Below, piece after piece: positions 41,723-50,904 of a DNA stretch of 64,000 nucleotides (the stretch's first letter is position 1; each line of letters starts with the position of its first letter). The stretch comes from CAYREX01 sp964423505 (lineage in GTDB: Bacteria > Fermentibacterota > Fermentibacteria > Fermentibacterales > JCC-6), in assembly GCA_964423505.1 (NCBI GenBank), contig CAYREX010000006.1, forward strand, positions 1-64,000. Direction: 5' to 3'. The notes beneath the pieces were generated by a model. The model did not search any database. It had not been told where the DNA came from and was given only the letters and a program-made list of their open reading frames with translations. The position numbers were made by a program, and so were the translations under genes.

Positions 41723-43426
41723 TTACATCCTCTCGGGGGCGCAGACCCCCAGAATACCGAGCACGTCCGCCACTGTCCTCCTGCAGGCCTCGCAGAGCAG
41801 GAGCCTGGCGGAGGAGACCTCCGGGGCGCCCGGGTCGACGACCCTGACGTCCTGGTAGAACCGATGGAAGCCGGTGGCCAGCTCGGCGAGCAGCTCGGTG
41901 AGCCTGTGGGGCTCCAGCGCCGCGGCTGCCGCGGCAACCCTCGGCGGCACCGACTCCAGCTGGCGCATGAGCTCCCTCTCCCTGGGGCCGTCCAGCAGCC
42001 GGGCCAGCTCCGGGGCCTCCGCCTCCTCTCCGGGGAGGCCTATGCCGGCCTCCTCGGCGGTCCTCAGTATCCCGCTTATCCGGGCATGCGCGTACTGGAC
42101 GTAGTAGACCGGGTTCTCCTCCGACTGGCTCCGGGCCAGGTCCAGGTCGAACTCCATGTGCGCCTCGGCCCTCCTTGTCAGGAAGAGGTAGCGGGTCACG
42201 TCCACCGAGCCCACCTCCTCCACCAGTCCGCGCAGTGTGACGAACTCCCCTGCCCTGGTGGACATCTTCACCTGCCTGCCCTCGCGCACCAGGGTGACGA
42301 ACTGGTGTATGACCACCCGGAGCCTCTCCGCCTCCTCCGGTCTGAGTGCGGAGACCACCGCGGTCACGTCCCTGCTGGTGTCGATGTGGTCGGAGCCGAA
42401 GACGTCCACCGAGAGGTCGTATCCCCGGCCCAGCTTCTCCAGGTGGTAGGCGATGTCGGGCATCCTGTAGGTGTACTCGCCGCTCTCCCTCCTGACCACC
42501 CTGTCCTCTGGCCTTCCCAGGGCGGTCAGCCGGAGCCAGAGCTTGCCGGAGCCGGAAGGCTCCTCGTAGACCAGTCCTCCCGGGTGCCCGGGAAGCTCCC
42601 GGAGCTCGTGAAGGGTCCGCTCCACCGCTCCCGGTATCAGCTCGCTCTCCCTGAAGTACCGGTCGAAACGGATACCCAGCAGCTCCAGGTCCCCCTCGAT
42701 GCTCTCCATGGCCCTCTCGGTGGCCACCCGCCGGAACAGCTCCCGGTCCCGCTCCCGGTCGAGGCCGGACCCGCGGGCCTCCAGGAGCTCTTCGGCCCAG
42801 GCGGAGACGTAGGAGCCCTCGTACCCTCCCTCGGGTACCGGGACGTCCTCTCCGAGGAGCTGACGGTACCGTGCGGCCAGCGAGAGGCCGAGCAGCCTCG
42901 TCTGCCTTCCGGCGTCGTTGTAGTAGTACTCCCTCTCCACCTCCCAGCCGACGGCCTCCAGAAGGCCGGATATGGCCTCACCCAGGACGGCCTGCCTGCA
43001 GTGCCCGACGGTGAGGGGGCCGGTGGGGTTGGAGCTGACGAACTCCACCAGGGCCCTTCGGCCCTCTCCGGCGGCGGGGAGCATCGGCCGGAGGCCGTCG
43101 ACGGCCAGACGGGCGGCCGTGCCGGCCAGGTACGGAAGCGAGAGCCTGATGTTCAGGAAGCCCGGTCCGTCGACGGTGGCCGATGCCACCGCATCGGTGG
43201 CCACCGAGAGGGCGTCACGCATCAGGCCGGCTATCTCCCGGGGTGGCCGCCGCACCTGCGAGGCGAGCCTCAGGGCCGTCGCGGAGGAGAGGTCGCCGAG
43301 CTCCAGGTTGTCGGAGGCGGCGACCTCCGGCGGACCGGAGGGGATGTCATCTCCCCAGCGCTCCCGGAGCGCCCGCTGCAGGACCTCGGCGAGCAGCCGC
43401 CTCAGGCCTGTCGGTGAAGGGTTCAA
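41723..43426 (-). CDS. argS: Arginyl-tRNA synthetase
   Basis: The 567-residue class I synthetase has an N-terminal additional domain, the HIGH-equivalent in NPTGPLTVGHCRQAV, and a KMS-type loop near RQVKMSTRAGEFVTL. The DALR anticodon-binding domain is C-terminal (YVQYAHARISGILR onward). It lies 21 bases from pfkB and overlaps rsfS by four. Confidence 0.95.
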   Translation of the reverse strand: MNPSPTGLRRLLAEVLQRALRERWGDDIPSGPPEVAASDNLELGDLSSATALRLASQVRRPPREIAGLMRDALSVATDAVASATVDGPGFLNIRLSLPYLAGTAARLAVDGLRPMLPAAGEGRRALVEFVSSNPTGPLTVGHCRQAVLGEAISGLLEAVGWEVEREYYYNDAGRQTRLLGLSLAARYRQLLGEDVPVPEGGYEGSYVSAWAEELLEARGSGLDRERDRELFRRVATERAMESIEGDLELLGIRFDRYFRESELIPGAVERTLHELRELPGHPGGLVYEEPSGSGKLWLRLTALGRPEDRVVRRESGEYTYRMPDIAYHLEKLGRGYDLSVDVFGSDHIDTSRDVTAVVSALRPEEAERLRVVIHQFVTLVREGRQVKMSTRAGEFVTLRGLVEEVGSVDVTRYLFLTRRAEAHMEFDLDLARSQSEENPVYYVQYAHARISGILRTAEEAGIGLPGEEAEAPELARLLDGPRERELMRQLESVPPRVAAAAAALEPHRLTELLAELATGFHRFYQDVRVVDPGAPEVSSARLLLCEACRRTVADVLGILGVCAPERM

Positions 43427-43782
43427 GTGGCCTCGTCGCCTTCGTCGGGGAAATCGAGCCTCGGGACGTCGCTCCAGAGCATCTCCAGGGCGTAGTACGC
43501 CCGCCTGTCCGGCAGGAAGATGTGCACCACCAGCTCTATCAGGTCGATGAGTATCCAGCTGCCCTCGTCGTATCCCTCCACGTGGTGCCTGGAGAGCCCG
43601 GTCTCCTTCGCCGCCCGCTGCACGCTGTCAGCCATGGCCCTGGCCTGTATCCTGTTCTCCGCGGTGGCTATCAGGAAGATGTCCATGGTAAGCGGCATCC
43701 CGCTCATGTCCAGCGCCACCACGTCCCGCCCGTGCAGCTCGTGAAGGGCACGCACGATCCTCTCGAGGACCTCGTCAGCCAA
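43423..43782 (-). CDS. rsfS: Ribosome silencing factor
   Basis: The 119-residue product shows VVALDMSGMPLTMDIFLIAT, NRIQARAMADSVQRA, GYDEGSWILIDLIELVVHIF and YALEMLWSDVP, the complete RsfS/Iojap signature. It blocks subunit joining by binding L14. Its usual neighbour nadD is absent here. Confidence 0.95.
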   Translation of the reverse strand: MADEVLERIVRALHELHGRDVVALDMSGMPLTMDIFLIATAENRIQARAMADSVQRAAKETGLSRHHVEGYDEGSWILIDLIELVVHIFLPDRRAYYALEMLWSDVPRLDFPDEGDEAT

Positions 43783-43796
43783 GCGTCACCTCCAGA

Positions 43797-44315
43797 CTAG
43801 AGCCCCGCGGGTGGGTCCGCGGCGAAATCCTGTCCCAGGCAGACGGTCACCTCGACCTCGGGGTCCTCCCGGACCTCCCAGACCACACGGGTCTCCGGCA
43901 GCCCCAGCGCGCCGGCTATCTCCCGGGCGGCGGTAAGGTCCCTCACGTGGGATACTATCACGCTCTCGTAGTAGGGCTTCCAATCGGTGTCCGACGGCTC
44001 GCCAGGGGCGACCACGGTCATGCCGATATCGCCGGCACCGAGGATGTAGCGCTGCGTCCGTCCGGCCAGGCCGTCCTCCATGGTCCCGTTCAGCACCAGC
44101 ATGCGCACCGTGTCCGGCAGGGCGGGCTGCGGCTCTCCACCGATCTCGGGGGAGGCGGCCGCCGTATCCGCCTCCGGCTCCGCCGCCCCCTCCGCCGGCC
44201 CGGCCGGCTCCTCCCCCGCACCCGGGGGGGGTACGAGGACCGTAAGGGCTATCACCCCGAGGGCCACCGCCGCTATGGCCCAGCGCCAGGGGAAGCCGCC
44301 GCGTCCGCCGCTCAT
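43797..44315 (-). CDS. LytR C-terminal-domain membrane protein
   Basis: The 172-residue product starts at the ATG at 44315 with one membrane segment (residues 10-28), an Ala/Glu/Pro-rich linker, then a LytR_C domain (RMLVLNGTMEDGLAGRTQRY to the C-terminus). The LytR-CpsA-Psr catalytic domain is missing; stand-alone LytR_C proteins often neighbour rsfS, as here. Its role is unknown but envelope-linked. Confidence 0.82.
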   Translation of the reverse strand: MSGGRGGFPWRWAIAAVALGVIALTVLVPPPGAGEEPAGPAEGAAEPEADTAAASPEIGGEPQPALPDTVRMLVLNGTMEDGLAGRTQRYILGAGDIGMTVVAPGEPSDTDWKPYYESVIVSHVRDLTAAREIAGALGLPETRVVWEVREDPEVEVTVCLGQDFAADPPAGL

Positions 44316-44818
44316 CGGTCCCCTCCCGCATCGCCGAAGAAGGGGACGAGGGTCTCGTAGCTCTCCTCCAGCATCCTGGAGAGGACCCTCGTCTGGGCCA
44401 CGGACGTCATGAAGTTCACGTCGCCCGGCCACCTGGGCAGCACGTGGAGGTGGAGGTGGCCCTCTATGCCGGCGCCGGCGCAGGAGCCGATGTTCCAGCC
44501 GCCGTTGATCCCCTCGCAGCCGAGACCCTCGGCCAGGGCCCTCTCGCAGTTGCAGAGGAGCTCGGTGACCGTGCGCGACTCCTCCGGGGTGAGGCTGCTC
44601 ATGTCCGGCAGGTGACGGGTGCAGACCACCATCATGTGACCGTCTATGTAGGGGTAGCGGTTGAGGACGACGAAGGCGCCGGCCTCCCTCCGGAGAACGT
44701 AGTTGGGTCGGTCCAGCTCCGGTGAGCCGGCTATCCCGCAGAGGACGCATCCCTCCCGCCGGTCGCCGTCTATGTACTCCCTGCGCCAGGGCGCCCAGAG
44801 CCTGCCGGGGCCGCTCAA
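44312..44818 (-). CDS. HIT-family hydrolase/phosphorylase
   Basis: The 168-residue product starts at the TTG at 44818, overlapping the glmU stop. It begins LWAPWRREYIDGD, with GCVLCGI as a likely zinc pair. The triad HLHLHVLPRW follows NIGSCAGAGIEGH. It is of the Ap4A-phosphorylase/FHIT-like branch. It probably hydrolyses dinucleoside polyphosphates or adenylated intermediates. Confidence 0.9.
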   Translation of the reverse strand: MSGPGRLWAPWRREYIDGDRREGCVLCGIAGSPELDRPNYVLRREAGAFVVLNRYPYIDGHMMVVCTRHLPDMSSLTPEESRTVTELLCNCERALAEGLGCEGINGGWNIGSCAGAGIEGHLHLHVLPRWPGDVNFMTSVAQTRVLSRMLEESYETLVPFFGDAGGDR

Positions 44819-45771
44819 GCGTCCCCCCCGCCGGCAAGGACCGTGTAGGGGGCCAGCACCGTTCCCGGGCCGACATCCGCCTTCTCGACGATGCATCCGT
44901 CCATTATCCTGCAGCCGTCACCGACGGAGGTCCCGCCGGAGAGCCTGACGCCCCTTCCAACGTAGACGTCGCGGCCTATCTCGACGCCCTCCTCTATCCA
45001 TACCGAGCCGGGGTCCGGGATGGTGACGCCGGCCCGCATGTGCCCCTCCAGCACCCGCAGCCGGAGGCAGTCGGTGGCCTCGGCCAGCTGGACCCGGTCG
45101 TTGACGCCGCTGACCTCCCGCCAGTCATCCGCCAGCACCGCGGCACACCTTGTCCCGGTATCCCGTGCGGCCACCACCGCGTCGGTCAGGTAGTACTCAC
45201 CCTGGTCGTTGTCGCTGCCTATCATCCCGAGCAGGCCCGGCAGCAGGTCTCCGCCGAAGGACATGATGCCGGTGTTGACCTCCTGGACCTGTCGCTGGGA
45301 CGGGGTGGCGTCACGCTCCTCCACTATGCAGGAGAGGAGACCGTTCTCCCTGATTATCCTGCCGTAGCCGGTCGGGTCGGGCGGCTTCATGGTAAGAACC
45401 GCCAGACCGGCGCCGAGGGAGGTCCTGCGCTCCTCCAGCAGCTCTATGGTGCCGCTCTCCACCAGGGGGACGTCTCCGAGGAGGACGACTACCGGCCCCT
45501 CCCCGAGCGAGTCGATGGCGCAGGAGACCGCGTGGGCCGTACCGAGCTGCTCCTCCTGCACCGCCCACTCCGCTCCCTCGCTCTCCACGAGGGGGATGAT
45601 CAGCTCGCGTCCGTGGCCGACGACGACGACCACCCTCTCGAGGCCGGCCGCCCGCGCACCGGATATCACCCGGGAGATCATGGGTCTTCCCAGGACGGGA
45701 TGCATGACCTTGGGGAGGTCCGATCTCATCCGCCTGCCCTGGCCCGCGGCCAGGATGACGCAGCTGCTCAA
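44815..45771 (-). CDS. Short GlmU-like N-acetylglucosamine-1-phosphate uridylyltransferase
   Basis: The 318-residue product has the nucleotidyltransferase signature VILAAGQGRRMRSDLPKVMH, LLGDVPLV, TGYGRII and EVNTGIMSF. The usual C-terminal acetyltransferase domain (another 130 residues of left-handed helix) is largely missing: only about three hexapeptide coils (VYVGRGVRLSGGTSVGDGCR) are left. It should make UDP-GlcNAc from GlcNAc-1-P only, so another acetyltransferase is needed for GlcN-1-P. The end is clean and overlaps the next gene. Confidence 0.88.
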   Translation of the reverse strand: MSSCVILAAGQGRRMRSDLPKVMHPVLGRPMISRVISGARAAGLERVVVVVGHGRELIIPLVESEGAEWAVQEEQLGTAHAVSCAIDSLGEGPVVVLLGDVPLVESGTIELLEERRTSLGAGLAVLTMKPPDPTGYGRIIRENGLLSCIVEERDATPSQRQVQEVNTGIMSFGGDLLPGLLGMIGSDNDQGEYYLTDAVVAARDTGTRCAAVLADDWREVSGVNDRVQLAEATDCLRLRVLEGHMRAGVTIPDPGSVWIEEGVEIGRDVYVGRGVRLSGGTSVGDGCRIMDGCIVEKADVGPGTVLAPYTVLAGGGDA

Positions 45772-46127
45772 CTGTCCAGCAGCCTGGGCGAGAGGTTCTC
45801 CCCGTCGGCCACGACGACCTTTGGCGAGGGGACCTCGTCATCCCGGTCGAGCCAGACGAACTGCAGGACGATGCAGCGGTCGCCGGGGCATACGAGCCTG
45901 GCCGCCGCGCCGTTTATGCAGACGGTCCCGCTGCCCCTCTCACCCTCTATCACGTAGGTCTCGAAGCGGCTGCCGGTGTCCAGGTCGGCCACCAGAACCC
46001 TCTCCCACGGCCTTATGCCGGAGATGTCCAGCAGGTCCGGGTCCAGGGTGATGGAGCCGACGTAGTCCAGGTCGGCGCCGGTTATCACCATCCTGTGGAG
46101 CTTCGCTCCCAAGTAGCACCTGAGCAA
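45768..46127 (-). CDS. panD: Aspartate 1-decarboxylase
   Basis: The 119-residue product has the self-cleavage site in YVGSITLD (Gly-Ser bond giving the pyruvoyl group) after KLHRMVITGADL, and the C-terminal NGAAARLVCPGDRCI. It makes beta-alanine for pantothenate. It sits directly after panC. Confidence 0.95.
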   Translation of the reverse strand: MLRCYLGAKLHRMVITGADLDYVGSITLDPDLLDISGIRPWERVLVADLDTGSRFETYVIEGERGSGTVCINGAAARLVCPGDRCIVLQFVWLDRDDEVPSPKVVVADGENLSPRLLDS

Positions 46128-46128
46128 G

Positions 46129-47001
46129 TCAGTCCTCCTCCGGAGGTCCCTCTCCGAGGACCATGTTGTCTATTAGCCTCGTGCCGCCGACGAAGGCGGC
46201 CACGGCGATTATGCAGCCGCTCGTGGCCTTCTCAACCGGCACCATGTCGTCCGGCGAGACGACCTCGGCGTACTGCACGCGGAGGAGCGGGGCCTCACCG
46301 AGGACGTCCAGGAGCTCGCGCCTGAGGGCGGAGGACCGGCGAACGCCGTAACGGTAGGCCGCACAGGCCCGGAGGAGCCCCCGGTGAAGGGCCGCGGCCT
46401 GCACCCTCTCCTCCCCCCGAAGATAGCTGTTGCGGGAGCTCATAGCCAGACCGTCCGGCTCCCGGACGATGGGCGCGGGGACTATCCGGACGCCCATCCG
46501 GAGGTCCCGGACCATCCGCCGGACAGCGGCCAGCTGCTGGGCGTCCTTCATGCCGAAGACCGCCGCGGTCGGCCTCACGATGCCGAAGAGAACGGCGCAC
46601 ACGGTGGTCACTCCGTCGAAGTGGCCCGACCGGTACCTCCCGCAGAGACCATCCGTGAGCCCGGATACGCTGACCGTGGTGCTGAAGCCGGGCGGATAGA
46701 CCTCCTCGGCGGGAGGCGCCAGGAGAAGGTCCGCACCGGCCGCGCCGAGCAGCTCCCTGTCCCGCTCGAGGTCGCGGGGGTAGCTCTCCAGGTCCTCCCC
46801 CTCGCAGAACTGGGTCGGGTTCACGAAGACCGAGACGACCGTCCGGTCGCAGAGCCGCACCGCCTTCTCGACCAGGCTGAGGTGGCCCTCGTGCAGGGCG
46901 CCCATGGTCGGCACCAGCGCGACGGTCAGCCGCTCATCCCTCCAGCCCTCGGCGACCCTACCGGCGTGGTCGCAGCTTCGGGTCAGCTCGGGGAGGGCCA
47001 A
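46129..47001 (-). CDS. panC: Pantothenate synthetase
   Basis: The 290-residue product has the N-terminal VPTMGALHEGHLSLVEKA nucleotide-binding motif, SVFVNPTQF, GLCGRYRSGHFDGVTTV, FGMKDAQQLA and MSSRN. It ligates pantoate with beta-alanine. It follows the kinase gene by one base. PanB is not in the window. Confidence 0.96.
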   Translation of the reverse strand: MALPELTRSCDHAGRVAEGWRDERLTVALVPTMGALHEGHLSLVEKAVRLCDRTVVSVFVNPTQFCEGEDLESYPRDLERDRELLGAAGADLLLAPPAEEVYPPGFSTTVSVSGLTDGLCGRYRSGHFDGVTTVCAVLFGIVRPTAAVFGMKDAQQLAAVRRMVRDLRMGVRIVPAPIVREPDGLAMSSRNSYLRGEERVQAAALHRGLLRACAAYRYGVRRSSALRRELLDVLGEAPLLRVQYAEVVSPDDMVPVEKATSGCIIAVAAFVGGTRLIDNMVLGEGPPEED

Positions 47002-47002
47002 C

Positions 47003-47650
47003 TCACCCTCCGTCCATCCTGGGCACGTAGGTGCTGACCCCGCCCCTGTGCCCCTCTATGGCCGCAAGGAGGCCGGCCAGGTCCCCTCTCCGCTCCCTGA
47101 AGTCGGCGTGGTCTGTGTTCACGACGAGGGTAGGGTGCCTCCGCGCCCGGAAGAAGTAGTCGTTGTAGGCGTCGGTGAGCCGCTCCAGGTACGAGCGGCT
47201 GATGTCGGTCTCGTACGGGCGCCCCCTGCCGTATATCCTCTGAAGCAGCGAGTCGCAGGATGCCTGGAGGTATACGACCAGGTCGGGCATCGGTATCTCG
47301 CCCGCCAGTATGGTGGAGAGCCTGTCGTAGAGGGAGAACTCGTCCTCCGAAAGGTTGATTGAGGCGAAGATGCGGTCCTTGGCGAACATGTAGTCGGCCA
47401 CCGCCCTGCTCCTGAAGAGGTCCAGCTGGGCGAGCTCGCGCTGCTGCCTGAAGCGGCTGAGCATGAAGAATATCTGGGTCTGGAAGGCCCAGGTCTCCCG
47501 GTCACGGTAGAACCTGGGCAGGAAGGGGTTCTCCTCCACCTCCTCCAGGACCGGCTCCGCCTCCCAGAGCGATGCCAGTATCCTGCAGAGGGTGGTCTTG
47601 CCGACGCCTATCGGGCCCTCGACTACGACGTACCTCAGCTCTCCCCCCAT
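47003..47650 (-). CDS. Deoxynucleoside kinase
   Basis: The 215-residue product starts at the ATG at 47650. Walker A is VEGPIGVGKTTL. The DRS-type and lid motifs appear as FKDRIFASINL-like FAKDRIFASINL and RGRPYETDISRSYLERLTDAYNDYF. It belongs to the dCK/dGK family, probably salvaging dA or dG. It ends one base before panC. Confidence 0.9.
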   Translation of the reverse strand: MGGELRYVVVEGPIGVGKTTLCRILASLWEAEPVLEEVEENPFLPRFYRDRETWAFQTQIFFMLSRFRQQRELAQLDLFRSRAVADYMFAKDRIFASINLSEDEFSLYDRLSTILAGEIPMPDLVVYLQASCDSLLQRIYGRGRPYETDISRSYLERLTDAYNDYFFRARRHPTLVVNTDHADFRERRGDLAGLLAAIEGHRGGVSTYVPRMDGG

Positions 47651-48150
47651 GCCTCCCCTCCCAGCCGGATGCCTACCGGCTCCGGCGTGACCGGGTCGGG
47701 GCACGTGCCGACCAGGCTCTCCGGGGTTGCCCCCAGCACCGGCAGCTCGCCCTCCCAGACCTCGGAGAGGGGGAGGAGGACGAAGAGCCTGCGGGCGATG
47801 CCGGGGTGGGGCAGGACCAGCTCCTCCGTATCGACCCGGGTCCCGCCGAGGAGCAGCAGGTCGACGTCCATCCTGCGGGCATCGCCCCGCTTCCTGACCG
47901 GGGAGCCGAGTCGGCGCTCGACCGCCCTGCACAGATCGAGGAGCTCCATGGCGCTCCCGCCGTACCGCCCTGCGGCCACGGCGTTGAGGAAGCTCCCCCC
48001 GGAGGCCCCCTCCGCAGGAGGGCCCTCCCAGACGCGGGAAAAGACCGGACCAGACTCGAGCGGCCAGGAGGCGATGGCCTCTGCTGCGCGGCGCATGGCG
48101 GCCTCCCTCTCCCCCAGGTTGCTGCCCAGGGCGACTGCGAACTCAGCCAT
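47635..48150 (-). CDS. folK: HPPK, pterin pyrophosphokinase
   Basis: The 171-residue product starts at the ATG at 48150 (seven residues upstream are also open). ALGSNLGEREAAM, SFLNAVAAGRY, RRMDVDLLLLGG and LPHPGIARRLFVLLPLSEV are HPPK motifs. It overlaps folB by eight bases. Confidence 0.94.
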   Translation of the reverse strand: MAEFAVALGSNLGEREAAMRRAAEAIASWPLESGPVFSRVWEGPPAEGASGGSFLNAVAAGRYGGSAMELLDLCRAVERRLGSPVRKRGDARRMDVDLLLLGGTRVDTEELVLPHPGIARRLFVLLPLSEVWEGELPVLGATPESLVGTCPDPVTPEPVGIRLGGEAWGES

Positions 48151-48520
48151 CCCCCCCCTCTCCCCCGGCAAGCGTGACCGACGCGCAGCCCACGCGGAGG
48201 CGGGTCGGCGGGAAGGGCTTCGTGACCTTCACCGTCCACCTCCCCGGGAACGAGGCGCAGAGCGAGTCCAGCGCCGCGCGGGCGAGGTCCTCCACGTACT
48301 CGTAGGTATCGCCCTCCAGCGGCAGGAGCCGCTCGCAGACCGCCCCGTAGTCCACGAGGGGGCCCGAGGGGGATGGCGGACCCTTCCAGGTCAGGTCAAG
48401 TGGCACGTCCCTCGGGTAGACCCTCTCGGAGGGGGCAACGCCCAGCCTCACCCGGAGGAGAAGGGAGCGCAGCTCCAGCCTGGCGGCGGCCTCCCTCAAT
48501 CCGAGTCCCTCCGGAGCCAT
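48143..48520 (-). CDS. folB: Dihydroneopterin aldolase
   Basis: The 125-residue product has the LLLRVRLGVAPSERVYPRDV start, VDYGAVCERL and TVKVTKPFPPTRLRVGCASVTL. It acts before FolK in folate synthesis, and the order folB-folK is common. Its start overlaps the aminotransferase by 25 bases. Confidence 0.9.
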   Translation of the reverse strand: MAPEGLGLREAAARLELRSLLLRVRLGVAPSERVYPRDVPLDLTWKGPPSPSGPLVDYGAVCERLLPLEGDTYEYVEDLARAALDSLCASFPGRWTVKVTKPFPPTRLRVGCASVTLAGGEGGDG

Positions 48521-49716
48521 CCGGCGATCCTGCCGCTGCGGAGCTCTCGCTGCTCAAGCCTGCCCAGGGCCTTCAGTATGTCCTCCTCCGGGACGGTCAG
48601 GGCGAACCTCACGTAGCCCTCCCCGTAGGTCCCGAAACCGCTCCCGGGGGTGACCACTATGCCCGCACCCGAGATAAGTCGGGAGGCGAACTTCATCGAG
48701 TCGGTCCCCCTGGGGAGGGCGACCCACACGTAGAAGGTGGCCGGCGACTCGAACACGTCCCAGTCGAGGCGGCGCAGGCCGTCTGTCAGCAGCTCCCTCC
48801 TCCTGCGGAAGGCCTCCAGGAAGGAGGGGTCGTAGCCGTCCATGGCGGAGGCGGCAGCACGCTGGACGGCGGTGAAGACGCCGGAGTCCAGGTTCTCCTT
48901 CGCTGTCATGAAGGTCCTGATCAGTCGGCTCCCGCCGGCTACGAAGCCTACCCGCCAGCCGGTCATGTTGAAGGTCTTGGAGAGGCTGTGCATCTCCAGG
49001 CAGACCTCCGGGGCTCCCGGCAGGGAGAGGAAGGAGGCTGGTGCCCCTCCGTCGAACCTCACGTGGCTGTAGGCGGCGTCGCTGACCAGGAGGATGTCCT
49101 CCGTCCTGGCGAAGTCGACCAGCCGCTCCATCCATGCGCGGTCCAGTACCGCCCCGGTGGGGTTGTTCGGGTAGTTCACGAACATCACCCTGGCGGAGGC
49201 GATCACCCGCCTGTCCAGCTTCCAGGGCTCGGGGGCGAAACGGTTCTCCCGCAGCAGGGGCATGTCGACCGGCACGGCGCCGGCCAGTATGGAGGCTGCC
49301 CTGTAGACCGGATACCCGGGGTTGGGCACCAGCACCACGTCGCCCGGGTTGCAGAAGAAGAGGGGCACATGGGCCAGTCCCTCCTTGGAGCCGATGACCG
49401 AAGCCAGGTCCAGCCCGCCTTCGGTCTCGACCCCGAACTGCGAGGACATCCACCTCGAGGCGGCGTCGAGGAACTCTCCGCATCCCCTTCCGCTGGGGTA
49501 CCTGTGGCACTCCGGGTCCGCCACCGCCTCCCTGGCGGCCTCTACGACCGCCGGCGGAGTCGGCAGGTCCGGGTCGCCTATCCCGAAGTCGAGCAGCTCG
49601 GCGCCGCGGCCGGAGGCGGCCGCCTTCTGCCTGTCCAGCTCGGCGAACAGGTATGGGGGCAGCATCCCCACGCGCTCGGATGCTGATATGACCACTCTCC
49701 TGGGGCTCCTTGCCAT
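48496..49716 (-). CDS. dapL: LL-diaminopimelate aminotransferase-like PLP enzyme
   Basis: The 406-residue fold-type I aminotransferase begins RVGMLPPYLFAELDRQK and has LLDFGIGDPDLPTP, NYPNNPTG, LVSDAAYSHVRF and the PLP-lysine in HSLSKTFNMTGWR. The N-terminal pattern and length match DapL, which forms LL-diaminopimelate directly from tetrahydrodipicolinate. Other class I aminotransferases are possible. It is the first gene of the long leftward run. Confidence 0.87.
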   Translation of the reverse strand: MARSPRRVVISASERVGMLPPYLFAELDRQKAAASGRGAELLDFGIGDPDLPTPPAVVEAAREAVADPECHRYPSGRGCGEFLDAASRWMSSQFGVETEGGLDLASVIGSKEGLAHVPLFFCNPGDVVLVPNPGYPVYRAASILAGAVPVDMPLLRENRFAPEPWKLDRRVIASARVMFVNYPNNPTGAVLDRAWMERLVDFARTEDILLVSDAAYSHVRFDGGAPASFLSLPGAPEVCLEMHSLSKTFNMTGWRVGFVAGGSRLIRTFMTAKENLDSGVFTAVQRAAASAMDGYDPSFLEAFRRRRELLTDGLRRLDWDVFESPATFYVWVALPRGTDSMKFASRLISGAGIVVTPGSGFGTYGEGYVRFALTVPEEDILKALGRLEQRELRSGRIAGWLRRDSD

Positions 49717-49847
49717 CGATGCCTCCGTTCCCGGTCTTCCTCCGGGAGAATATACAAACGCCCGGCCGGGCCGGCAGAGCGCGCCCCTTCCCGATCCGCC
49801 TCCCCGCGGGCATATTAGACTGGACTTCTCTGAATCGGCGGTGAGGT

Positions 49848-50801
49848 ATGAGGGTGGAGCGCTGCAGGGGACTCCAGATATTCGAGGGCATGGACCTCGG
49901 GACGTTGCAGCCCATGCTGGAGCGCCTCCGCGAGGTCAGGCTCGAGGAGGGAGAGGTCCTCCTCGTCAGGGGGCGGCGGAACACCAGCCTCTACGTGCTT
50001 CTCTCCGGGAAGCTGGGCATACACCTCCAGTCCGTCTCCGACCCGCCGCTCACCCACATAGAGAAGGGCGAGTGCGTCGGCGAGCTGTCCGTCATAGGAG
50101 ACGACAGGACGACCGCCTTCGTCGTGGCCGCCTCCGACTGCGAGCTGCTGGAGATACCGAGGGACCGGCTCTGGGAGATGGTGGCGGCGGCCCCGCTGGT
50201 GGCGAGGAACCTCCTGCTGATACTCTCACTCAGGATGCGGCTCACCAACAGGGCGATAACGGACGCCGAGAAGCGGCGTGAGCTCTTCGAGAGATGCGCC
50301 AGGAGGGACGCCCTGACCGGCCTCTACAACAGGAGGCACCTGGACGACGTCCTGCAGGAGCACGCATGCGCCGTCGCCGGCGGGGCGGCCCCTTTCTCCC
50401 TGGCCATGCTGGACGTCGACCACTTCAAGCGCTACAACGATACGAACGGCCACACGTGCGGCGACTGCGCCCTGAGGACGGTGGCCGGGGCTCTCTCCGA
50501 CAACGTCCGCGAGGGTGACGTCGCCGCCAGGTACGGCGGCGAGGAGTTCGCGGTGGTTATGCCGGCGACGGGGCTCGAGGAGGCGGTAGGCGTCGCCGAG
50601 CGACTCCGCCTTGGCGTTGCGGAGACCTCGGTCTCCGGGGAGGACGGCAGGGAGCTGCCCGGGGTCACCGTCTCCGTGGGGGTCTGCCGGAGCAGGCCCG
50701 GGGAGGACGTCTGCGAGACCGTTGCCAGAGCCGACGGGGCGCTGTACGGGGCCAAGCGGTCCGGCAGGAACCGGGTCTGCGTCGAGGACGGCGGCGCCTG
50801 A
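49848..50801 (+). CDS. Cyclic-nucleotide-binding domain plus GGDEF diguanylate cyclase
   Basis: The 317-residue product has a cNMP-binding beta-roll (about residues 1-120; GKLGIHL, GECVGELSVIG) and a C-terminal GGDEF domain with the active loop RYGGEEFAVVMP. DALTGLYNRRHLDD opens the cyclase. No RxxD inhibitory site precedes the loop at the usual place. It has a short intergenic promoter region (49717-49847) shared with divergent dapL. It links a cNMP-like signal to c-di-GMP synthesis. Confidence 0.92.
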   Translation: MRVERCRGLQIFEGMDLGTLQPMLERLREVRLEEGEVLLVRGRRNTSLYVLLSGKLGIHLQSVSDPPLTHIEKGECVGELSVIGDDRTTAFVVAASDCELLEIPRDRLWEMVAAAPLVARNLLLILSLRMRLTNRAITDAEKRRELFERCARRDALTGLYNRRHLDDVLQEHACAVAGGAAPFSLAMLDVDHFKRYNDTNGHTCGDCALRTVAGALSDNVREGDVAARYGGEEFAVVMPATGLEEAVGVAERLRLGVAETSVSGEDGRELPGVTVSVGVCRSRPGEDVCETVARADGALYGAKRSGRNRVCVEDGGA

Positions 50802-50828
50802 GGCCGGGCCTTCGGGCGGCCGGGCACA

Positions 50829-50857
50829 TGGACAGAGGAACCGGTTCACCATATATG
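50829..50857 (+). promoter_or_regulatory. Candidate promoter of the C25 protease gene
   Basis: TGGACA (50829-50834) and TATATG (50852-50857) are 17 bases apart in the only A+T-rich stretch before the gene. It is a fair match but is not supported otherwise. Confidence 0.4.
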
Positions 50858-50904
50858 ATGTTCTAACTCATGTCAGAGCAACCTCCTGCGAAAGGAATCC
50901 GAAG

